64,000 nt of DNA from Coffea arabica. Lineage: Eukaryota; Streptophyta; Magnoliopsida; Gentianales; Rubiaceae. Location of the stretch: the NCBI RefSeq assembly GCF_036785885.1, contig NC_092312.1, forward strand, positions 20,602,001 to 20,666,000, written 5' to 3'. This document shows positions 55,401-64,000 of this stretch, piece after piece. The stretch's first letter is position 1. Each line of letters starts with the position of its first letter. A program made the position numbers and the translations under genes. The notes under the pieces were generated by a model. That model was not told where the DNA came from. It searched no databases and saw nothing but the letters and a program-made list of their open reading frames with translations.

Positions 55401-58400
55401 GATGATCTGCCTTTGTGGGGTATGTCTCTCTTAAGCACTTCTTTCTTCTCCATCTCAAATGTTTTCCAACACCTTAGATTGTTGGTATAACATTATTAAT
55501 CTTACAGGTTTTGTTGGCGAAATGCGTTCTGAGAGAAACAGCGACAGCAAGCATGTGCTTTTCACACATAAGAGCATTAATGTCCAATACAATAAAGATC
55601 AGGTCTCTAGTTTTGTATTTTATTATGGATTTCACATTTAATTTTTGATTTGCTGCCTTTACCATTATTTTATTTATTTATTTTTTGTAGATCATACATG
55701 TTAATCTCACTCAAGATATTGCAAAACCATTAGAAGTTGGGAAGACATGGGAAATGACCTATTCGGTGAAATGGACACCAACCAATGTCACTTTTGCTCG
55801 TCGCTTTGACGTCTACTTAGATTACCCGTTTTTTGAGCATCAGGTGAATATTGCAATTTTGTATGTTTCTCCACTTCCTAATTTCTCTTTTGTTTTGTAA
55901 AATATGCTCTCAATAGAACATATCTTTTTCTGTTGGGAAAATTTTAGTCTTACGGTGTCAATAGTTTATCAAGCGTCATTAAAGAGTTAAAGGAGCTTAC
56001 TGCCCTGAGCTTCAAATAAATGTTTCGTTGCTTTCTGGATCTAGACTTCTAAATTGTTTTGGGTGTGCTTGATACAAGGTTTTGATTGCCTTTTTGTTTT
56101 GCAGATTCATTGGTTCTCCATTTTTAATTCCTTCATGATGGTTATTTTTCTTACTGGGCTCGTGTCAATGATACTGATGCGAACTTTGAGAAATGATTAT
56201 GCAAAATATGCTCGGGAAGATGATGATCTGGAAACACTGGTAAGCTTGTTATTGTTCTTGAAGTGCATAATTTTTTCGATCAATTTGTATTTTATGCAAG
56301 TTTGAAGCTTCATTCTGGAGAAAAAAGAAAACATGTTTGATAAGGAGTGCCTCCCTTCAAATATGCTTTGTTATTCTTCCTGCAGCTATTTTTCCTTTCG
56401 TGTATGCTCTGTGCATAGCTACCTGACAGTGCAAAAAGTTCTGTAGATACCCACAATATGGCTTTTGTAGCCATTAGCTCAAATCGCCATTCTCCATCTT
56501 GTCATTTTTCTCTCATATAGACTGGTTGTAAAATGCATTGGGGAGATAGGAAAAGAATGCAAGTCAGATTAAAAGGAACAAGAGATGCAAATTTGTCCAA
56601 ACTGTATCTCTTGAATCCATGCCCAAATGGACTATAATGAGGTTTTCTTAATTGAAGTCACGCCCATAGAGAAGCGCTGTTTTATGTAGTAGACTGGGAC
56701 AAGTCTACTCTGTTCAAATGAAAGTTATTCAAAATGAAAAGTTAATTGTCATTTGTTTTTTTTAATGAAAAGTGGTGTTCATTGTGTTGACAAAACCAGT
56801 GGAGACTTGAAATTGGGTTAGTTGTTTTTATACTTGGTTTCAGGTTTGAAATACTGGGGTGCTTGCTGCTACATTTTGTGAATTGGTGGTAGGATGTGGT
56901 TGTAGAGGAGGCTGGTGGGGGAAGGAGAGGAGGGAGAGAGAGGGAACTTGTTCATGATGTGCCATCTAAACAATTGTATTATTGTTGAGAAGACATGTTG
57001 GTTGTCGTGGAGAAAAAAGGCAAACGCATACCAATCTGAACCTTATTAATCTTCTTTTATTTAAGTCTGAAATGAGACGAAACGTCTTGGTTTCAGTACA
57101 GCCCTTTGGGAATCTCTATTTTGCTTGTATTCCCTTGCTAGAGCCACCTTAACTCTTTCTTCTTTTAAAAACAGGAAAGAGATGTTAGTGAGGAGTCTGG
57201 TTGGAAGCTTGTTCATGGAGATGTGTTCCGGCCTCCTCGCACTTTAGTGTTGCTCTCTGCTGTCGTTGGGACTGGAGCACAACTAGCGCTGCTTGTTCTC
57301 CTTGTCATCTTGTTTGCAATTGTGGGAATGTTATATATTGGGTATGTGGAAGCTATATTCTTAACTTGTTTAGTACGTTGAAACTTTGAACTTATATGTC
57401 TTGTTGTGTTTGTCTTTTCATTCAGTCATTTGTCTTCTCTGTAGGCTCAAATTCACATCTTGCTGGCTCTATATTCTCCTTGTTTTTGAGTTCTCTTCAA
57501 TTTGTTTACCTTTCTTTTGTTGTAATGGGTGAGAGGGGTTTTGGAGGCTTCACATTTCTGCATCTGTTTTGTGACATTATGCATCGGTTTTCTAGTGTTT
57601 GGGTTGATATATAGCCTGGATGTTTTTGGTTACAGATCAGCATTCTTTTTTAATTACTCTCATATTGGTGTATTCCTTTTTCTTTTTTTTTTTCCATTCA
57701 GGAGAGGAGCAATTGTCACCACTTTCATAGTATGTTATGCTTTCACATCCTTTATTTCTGGATATGTTAGTGGTGGAATGTACTCGCGAAATGGTGGTAT
57801 GTGTCATCCTGAATATATGCTTTGGTTCTCCTTTAGCATGTTGAATACACATTCTTGCAATTTTAAATTTGTATTGTCTTCCTCTTTGCAGGTAAAAACT
57901 GGATCAAATCAATGATCCTCACAGCATCACTTTTCCCATTCTTGTGTTTTGGCATTGGTTTCATCCTGAACACAATTGCTATATTTTATGGGTCACTGGC
58001 AGCCATTCCCTTTGGAACCATGGTGGTGGTTTTTGTTATCTGGGCTTTTATCTCCTTTCCATTGGCCCTTCTTGGTACAGTTGTTGGTAGGAACTGGAGC
58101 GGTGCACCGAATAATCCCTGTCGGGTGAAGACCATTCCTCGGCCGATTCCAGAGAAAAAGTGGTACTTGACACCATCTGTAGTTTCCTTGATGGGAGGAT
58201 TGCTACCATTTGGCAGCATATTCATTGAGATGTACTTTGTTTTCACCTCTTTTTGGAACTACAAGGTAATTACGTGAACTGTCTAGAGGCTACGGAACTT
58301 GATTCCATCTTTGCCTGGATTTTTAGTAACTCATAGTAGTTCATAGGACTTGCAGCAGAAGTTATGCATATTTGCAAATGAAGCAAAAGATGATAAATTG

Positions 58401-60208
58401 GCTTTTGAGTGGAACTACAGTGCTATAGCCTACTCAAGGTGTTATTTTAAAAAAAAGAGAGAGAGAGAGAGGTCTGTCTGCACATAGCTTGCTCAAGGTG
58501 TTATTTTAAAAAAAGAAAAGGTTGGACTGAACTTCTCCTGTCTATGTTTAAAAGGCTATAGAAAATACAATCTTCTTGTGTCAAAGTCTGTACTGAAGAA
58601 AAAAAAAAGAATATATTTTGTGAGCAGTAGTCTGAAAAAAAGAATATACTCTCTGCCCTCTGGCATAATTGTTTCTGGTAATATGGTTTATAATGAGAAT
58701 TGCTGTTGCTCTGCTGGTAAATGTGTAATCTTTGTTTTCTTCTTTTTCTTCTCTATTTTGACAGGTTTACTATGTGTACGGATTTATGCTGCTCGTCTTC
58801 CTGATTCTCATTATTGTAACAGTATGTGTGACAATTGTGGGAACATATTTCCTGCTTAATGCTGAAAATTATCATTGGCAATGGACCTCCTTCTTCTCAG
58901 CAGCCTCAACAGCTGTATATGTGTACTTATATTCAATATATTACTACTATGTGAAGACTAAGATGTCGGGTTTCTTCCAAACCAGCTTCTACTTTGGTTA
59001 CACGCTGATGTTTTGTCTTGGCTTGGGAATTCTTTGTGGTTAGTATAAGATATTTATTGCATTCTTATTCCTGTCTTCTTTTCCTGGTTGTTAGAAGAAT
59101 ATCTAATATTCTGTATTTATTTGATTTTGGCCCCCTTTTTTTGTGTAAAGTTCTGATCTCTATTTAGGAAAATGTGTTCAACTGTTCATAATCCAAGTAT
59201 TGAAAATGTACTCTCTGATACTGGAAAAATGCAACCAACTTATACAATGTTTAGATATTTTATGCACTGATTTTAGCTATTAGCTCAGTTTGTTGACATG
59301 AAATCTATGTTATTCTGTAAATAACTTGAAAGTTAAATTGTACGCCCTTCTCAACTGATAGTGCTTAGCATAGCATTCCTCTTTGATGAAAGTGTTTTAA
59401 AAGGTTTCTTGAAGAAAGGAGATCAAAGGGGTGTGTCCTGTGCAGCAACTATTTTGTCGATTTGCCTTTTTTGTTTTTTGGTTGCAGCAAATGATGTACT
59501 TGCATATTTGTTCGTCTTGTTCTTTTTAATATTTATGTTTTGTCTTTATGAGCTGCTGAAATGGGGTGACTGCTTAAGGTTTTTTCTGTTTATTTTGGAT
59601 TGCATTTATGCGATATCTGGTGATTTCGGGCATTGAAAATGTACATAGCTTCCCATATTGGTGGGATTGTTTCTTCTTTTCTACGAAGTTTTGAGGTCAC
59701 GGACATGGCTGGTCCTGAATATTCTGTTTTATTACATGGATATCCTGTAACGCTCGAGCATTTTTGGAAGTTAAATTTTCCATTTGTTTTGTTTCTTTTT
59801 CATTTTTTTTTTTGGAGGAGATGGGGGCTGGGGGTGCGGATGTTTTGGTTAGGGAGGACTTGGCTGTTTAGAGGAGAGAGGCATGGTAGAAATGAATGAT
59901 CAAGGAGGTAGAGGACATCAAAGTAACAAGGACAGAGTCCTCAGAAAATGTGCCCCAAGAATAGGTCTACGTAGAAAGAGGATTATGTTTTATATGGTTG
60001 GGTGTCTGTCTTGGTAGATTTTGTTGCTTGCTTAAATTGCTCCATCTCCCAAAGTTTTCTGACAATTATTTTCATCTGAAGCTGATGGCAATCTATTGAG
60101 AAATTTACGTTAATACGGGTGTTTCTCGTGTATTTTTCAGGAGCTGTTGGTTATTTGGGCTCTAATCTGTTTGTTAGGAGGATCTACAGAAACATCAAAT
60201 GTGATTAG
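52483..60208 (+). CDS. Transmembrane 9 superfamily protein (nonaspanin / endomembrane protein 70), TMN5-like
   Basis: Twelve coding exons, 587 residues: 52483-52569, 54670-54862, 54941-55045, 55402-55419, 55508-55602, 55691-55843, 56105-56239, 57175-57341, 57702-57796, 57892-58265, 58765-59038 and 60141-60208. Exon 1 encodes a signal peptide ([17 protein letters not shown]). A lumenal domain follows ([35 protein letters not shown]), then nine hydrophobic segments from [18 protein letters not shown] onward. The protein ends [10 protein letters not shown]: its KxD signal is the known Golgi-retention, COPI-binding type of TM9 proteins. TM9 proteins work in the Golgi and endosomes in membrane-protein sorting; the overall sequence is closest to what I know of Arabidopsis TMN5. 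The fourth exon is only 18 nt and supplies DDLPLW in phase. The first intron is 2.1 kb. Confidence 0.93.
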
Positions 60209-62021
60209 TTTAGTTGAAGGGCAACAAAACATATGTTGCTTCTTTGGCCACATGTTCAGAAGGAACCAAAGGACCACGGATGTCATTTTTTGGGTCTCTG
60301 ACACAGTCTCGCCAAGGAATTCATGGGTTTTGAGGATGGTGGTTTGTAACTCAGGATTGTGGGGAAGCTCCGAAAATTTTCCTTGTTCCCCAGGCTGTAA
60401 AAGAAAGCCTTTTTTACATATTAGAATGCAGAGACTGATGTTAAAATTTGAAGAGAGTTAGCATGATTTACAACACTACCTGTCATGTAGTTATTTCTCG
60501 CCTCATCCCTGTATACGGTAGATGCCTTCCTTCCTGCTAGCTGCCTGCTTAATTTTGATTACTGATTTTGTTTTTCCATCATGTTCTTTGGGTATGGGAT
60601 TTGTTAAAGGGAGATTATTGAGGAGACGAGTTGCTGTGTTATGAACTGTCTAAACGGTTACTTTTATATATAGTAACATAATATTATGTCCACAATAGCT
60701 AAGGTGTACTTGTTCGGTTTCCCTTGTGTATGCCTTTCTTCTTCTGTAGTCTATGCATCATCATTGATGTTCATTAAAATTTTCAATCTCGCTGGAGAGC
60801 GTAAACATTTGTGGGTTTCTATGGCCGCACTTTTGTGGAGAGTTGCTCGATGACGGTGGTATTGGAACGTCTGTTTGGTCTGTTCGTTCTGAATATGTTT
60901 TATAATGTTGATTGCACGTATTAGTAAAATTGTACGGCAATCTCTCGGAAAATAATGAAAGAGTCGTATTATGGTATCGAATTGGCAGCGACTCTAAATG
61001 ATTAGTAAATCTGGATTTTGTCTTATTGAACATTTATTTCTCAATTCTCGTTGCCATTTGGTATTTGGTTTCTTGATTTATTGTATACGCGTTACAAGGG
61101 TTTCCGGCGGTGATTGTTCACGGGGAGGTCTGAAGAAATTGGTGAAAGTGCTAATTGATGCTACGAAGTCTATGATCGTCCAGTCTTGAATTGGGTTTGC
61201 ACTTGTGCTTGCAGGGATGGGCAGAATAAAGGAGTTGCTGTGAAATTGGCGAAGAAAGCTCCCTAATAAATGCGACAATCAGGTCTTGAATTAGTCAAAT
61301 TCTTCGTGTGCTCGCTTACAAATCTTGGCTGCTTCTATGCGGGCAGAATAAACAAATCGCTCGGGTCCAAAGGGCTCGGGTCGGGCATATTCTGGATTGC
61401 GAAAAAAAAAAAAAATAAAATTGCTGTCCTTGAAGATTTTTCCTCATCCTATATATTTCGAATTTTCGATTCGATATCTCCTTTTCTTGGTCATCCCATG
61501 TCTCCACGCGGCTGTGGTTCCGTCCCATCACTGACAGCGTGTATAGCACTCTACTACTTACCATTGAACCTCTCTTTTTGTCCTTTTGACACTCCGGTTG
61601 GATTGAACTTAAAAATCGATTTCGGCCTTCGCTTTCCCTGACCAGGGTTCAAACCTCAACCGCATTTATGATTTGTCTAGAAATATCTATCAATTGAGAC
61701 TGAGTTCGACCTTCAAGACACCGATTTTGCCAATTTGGTGGCTGAAAGGGCTGTGCCAGTACAGTAGCTGCATCCGTGTGTGTGGTTCCCTCTCAGACAA
61801 TTACTACTACTACTACTAGTCGACCTTTTCTTTTTATGGTGCGGTTGGTATAAAATATTCTCAGAAAAAAAAAAACAAACAAAAAAAGGGAGGGAAAAGA
61901 AAATGCCTATCATTTCTTCTCCCTTGCATAAATAAATGAATGGCCAAAATTAAACCAGCATTGTTTCAATCCTGTTCACAAATCATACTTCTGTACCACA
62001 CCATGATGATTTTGATAAAAT
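60209..62021. other. TM9 3' flank and distal ferredoxin upstream region
   Basis: The TM9 3' UTR occupies the first several hundred bases. A 123-codon frame at 61270-61641 has no recognisable domain. A G-rich segment near 61330-61400 and a polyA run at 61403-61415 are seen. No RNA gene or clear transposon. Confidence 0.5.
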
Positions 62022-62083
62022 GATAAAGAGAACCGCAAGACGTTGACACGTGGATAAAGAGAACCACAAGAGGTTGACACGTG
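62022..62083 (+). promoter_or_regulatory. Duplicated 31-bp G-box/ABRE module upstream of ferredoxin
   Basis: Two tandem 31-bp copies (62022-62052 and 62053-62083), differing at about three positions, each begin GATAAAGAGAACC and end GTTGACACGTG. Each carries a GATAA (I-box-like) and a CACGTG G-box (62047-62052 and 62078-62083). G-boxes with I-boxes are classic light-regulatory pairs in photosynthesis genes, and ACACGTGG also fits the ABA element. They lie 170-230 bp before the ATG. Binding is inferred. Confidence 0.65.
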
Positions 62084-62255
62084 GAGGATAGCCTTCCATC
62101 CCACCTCATGCTCGGCCCTCATTCAAGGAGCCACACTATTTCCACAAGCCTCCCTTGCATTTTCCGCTAGATGATCCTTAGCTGGTCACACAAACACACT
62201 CGCCCTTCTTACTCTGCTCAGCTAAAAATCCCTTCACAACCCGGCAACACCAGCA

Positions 62256-62699
62256 ATGGCCACCCTCTCAGGCACCATGGTTAGCACCTCCTTCCTCCAA
62301 AGGAAGCCAGTGACTAGCCTCAGCTCCCTCCCCGGTGTCAACCGGGCTCTTTTTGGCCTAAAGGGTGTTGCTGGAGCCGGCCGTGGTGGAAAAATAACAT
62401 GCATGGCTGGATACAAGATCAAGCTGATTACGCCTGGAGGAGAAGTGGAACATGTTGTCGATGGAGAGGAATACATTCTTGACGCATTTGAGGAAGCAGG
62501 ATATGATCTTCCGTACTCATGCCGTGCAGGTTCTTGCTCTAGTTGTGCTGGTAAAATTGTACAAGGAACCGTGGATCAGGCAGATCAAAGCTTCCTTGAC
62601 GACGACCAGATGGATGAAGGATGGGTTCTCACTTGCGTCGCTAGACCTACGTCTGAGCTTGTCATCGAGACACACAAGGAGGAAGATCTCGTCGGTTAA
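62256..62699 (+). CDS. Chloroplast [2Fe-2S] ferredoxin precursor
   Basis: Intronless, 147 residues from ATG 62256 to TAA at 62697-62699. Residues 1-50 are Ser/Thr- and basic-rich, a chloroplast transit peptide, with likely cleavage around [11 protein letters not shown]. The mature part (about 97 residues) has the plant-type cluster ligands C89, C94, C97 and C127 in CRAGSCSSC and LTC, plus the ending [10 protein letters not shown]. It carries electrons from photosystem I to FNR, thioredoxin reductase, nitrite reductase and other acceptors. Residues 122-130 read GWVLTCVAR, where an aromatic is more usual at the last position. The duplicated G-box module upstream suggests light or ABA control. 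Confidence 0.95.
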   Translation: MATLSGTMVSTSFLQRKPVTSLSSLPGVNRALFGLKGVAGAGRGGKITCMAGYKIKLITPGGEVEHVVDGEEYILDAFEEAGYDLPYSCRAGSCSSCAGKIVQGTVDQADQSFLDDDQMDEGWVLTCVARPTSELVIETHKEEDLVG

Positions 62700-63715
62700 T
62701 TTGTAGTAGCACTAATCTTTACAAGTTGCTGTATCTCTCTTGTTTGCCTTCATTTGTCGGTTAATTGTTATTGTTCTTTGTTCCTCAAACGATGAATTCC
62801 TCCTACTCCCTACTTTGTTATTAGTGTGTGCGTAACTGTTTTTTTTTTTTCCCCCTTATTTTTTGGTTGGTGTCGCAACACAAGTTGTTGGCTTGATAAT
62901 CCCTCTTAAATATTTATTCGTAATCAGCTACTATAGCGCAGCACAAACAAAACAATAATTGCTTTTGGAGTTCTAAGCTGTGAGTCGTATTCATGTTTTC
63001 GTTTTGGCGAAGATGTGATCAAATGACAACATCAAGCCATCCAAAAGCCCCGCGTGAATGATCCACCGGGGGCAGCAGCAGCATCTCTCATCTCTCACCA
63101 GTGAATCCGAGGTCTTAAGTTTGAGTCTCCACTCTTTCGCGCATTTAACGAGTTCGAGTTGAGGTCTTAAGTTTGAATTAAGTTTTGCATTTAACGAGTT
63201 CGAGTTGAGGTCTTAAGTTTGAATTAAGTTTGAATTTCCGCTCTGCTGAATTTTCTCTGCTGAATTTTTTCGCTCTGCTGAATTTTTTCGCGTATTTAAC
63301 ATGTTCGAGTTGGGAGTGTCGGATCTGAATTGCAAGGAATTAATCAGGTTCTGTAAGAATTAATCCGAACATCCCGTGTCGAGACAAAAAAAAGAAAAAT
63401 CAACACATCCAAAAAGTTAGTGCCTTTCGGTTTGATTTTCTCCAGAGGTCGCAAAATAAGCAAATCTGTACCACGGAAGGACATAACAAAATACTCTTTT
63501 AACACAAAATCGAAATGTGATAGATCATCTGTACATGATTTGCTTTTGAACCTATAATAAGACTACAGTTCCCGTTCACCGGTCAGATATGATTCACTTG
63601 CCAAAATTCCTTTTCACAAGTAGTTAGAAACAAAGCACTTCCATCATTCCATGGAAGGGTTGGCTGGTCAAGGGACGAACTTTCTCCAGATCCTAGCTAC
63701 TTCAGAGGAACTTCA
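62700..63715. other. Ferredoxin 3' UTR and spacer with a minisatellite
   Basis: The ferredoxin 3' UTR covers perhaps the first 250 bases. A minisatellite-like patch lies at 63110-63310. The rest is non-coding, probably including the 3' UTR of the minus-strand gene that ends at 63716. Confidence 0.5.
63110..63310. repeat. Nested short tandem repeats
   Basis: A unit of about 46 bp containing GCATTTAACGAGTTCGAGTT and GAGGTCTTAAGTTTGA recurs two to three times, followed by about three copies of an 18-bp CTCTGCTGAATTTTTTCG unit. The first copies include GTTTGAGTCTCC, which resembles a SINE B box, so the patch may have grown from a SINE fragment. Confidence 0.75.
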
Positions 63716-64000
63716 TCATGTCTTCTGAAATAAATCGAAAAGGGTCTCGGGTTGATGTTGATGATGCTCCTCTAAGTCATCTGCATTGTCCCCTGCACCG
63801 GCACCACTAGCTATCGTTTGGGCCAAGTATTCTGAAATCCGGAAGGAAATGTCGTCATCAGGTGGATTTGAACCTTCAACAACGCAATCTGTTGATTCCT
63901 CGTTCATGTCTTGATGATTCAGTGAACCTGATGATGAACACGGAGATAGAGTACCAGAAGCAACAGTAATTATCTCATCCCCCTCGTCAATTGTTGATTC
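63716..64000 (-). CDS. C-terminal part of an unrecognised protein (partial)
   Basis: The frame is open from the right edge (64000) to TGA at 63718-63716, giving 94 visible residues. The sequence is acidic and Ser-rich (STIDEGDEI, SPCSSSGS), then ISEYLAQTIASGAGAGD, a His/Gln patch (EEHHQHQPE) and the terminus TLFDLFQKT. Internal ATG 63907 is not needed as a start because the frame continues upstream. I do not recognise the family. The gene reads away from ferredoxin's 3' end (convergent). Confidence 0.6.
   Translation of the reverse strand, partial: ESTIDEGDEIITVASGTLSPCSSSGSLNHQDMNEESTDCVVEGSNPPDDDISFRISEYLAQTIASGAGAGDNADDLEEHHQHQPETLFDLFQKT

Noticed and set aside
61270-61641. 123-codon frame upstream of ferredoxin
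   Set aside because: No family resemblance, contains a homopolymer-coded lysine run, and sits in a distal promoter.

Overview
This is a plant nuclear window, from a eudicot (my guess is an asterid; species not determined). The evidence is intron-rich genes with GT-AG junctions, a chloroplast ferredoxin precursor, a plant-type bifunctional thiamine enzyme with an N-terminal targeting extension, a SnRK2 kinase, and many plant transposons. Exon models were built by hand: reading frame and splice-site phase close at every junction given, and the summed coding lengths are multiples of three.

Layout. 1-538 (+) is the 3' end of a TCP11-like gene. 1951-4769 and 7336-10348 (both -) are tandem paralogues of an RNF170-like membrane RING E3 ligase with the same five-exon structure. 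10699-11952 is a long fold-back Mutator-like element with a 9-bp target-site duplication. 12858-22594 is a tandem array of a gag-only LTR retrotransposon: four 788-bp LTRs alternate with three 2195-bp internal regions in minus orientation, and one 5-bp duplication (TGTGA) flanks the whole array. Two more MITEs with intact target duplications follow (22920-23300 hAT-like, 23605-24047 Mutator-like). 24294-33739 (-) is a 25-exon RECQ4A/SGS1-type helicase. It lies head-to-head with the thiamine gene TH1 (36105-41735, +). 43819-46943 (-) is a nine-exon SnRK2 kinase. 46944-52482 is AT-rich and full of MITEs, a SINE and microsatellites. 52483-60208 (+) is a TM9/nonaspanin gene with an 18-nt micro-exon. 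62256-62699 (+) is an intronless ferredoxin gene behind a duplicated G-box. 63716-64000 (-) is the C-terminal end of an unrecognised gene.

The host genes are unrelated housekeeping or signalling genes: DNA repair, thiamine synthesis, stress kinase, Golgi membrane protein, photosynthetic electron transfer. The most unusual feature is the retrotransposon array. Its units are almost identical (four substitutions noticed by eye in about 9.7 kb), each keeps an intact 560-codon Gag with two zinc knuckles but no protease, integrase or reverse transcriptase, and each LTR carries three 12-bp GACGTC-centred palindromes, each with a half-site at a constant 26-bp offset, just upstream of a TATA box.
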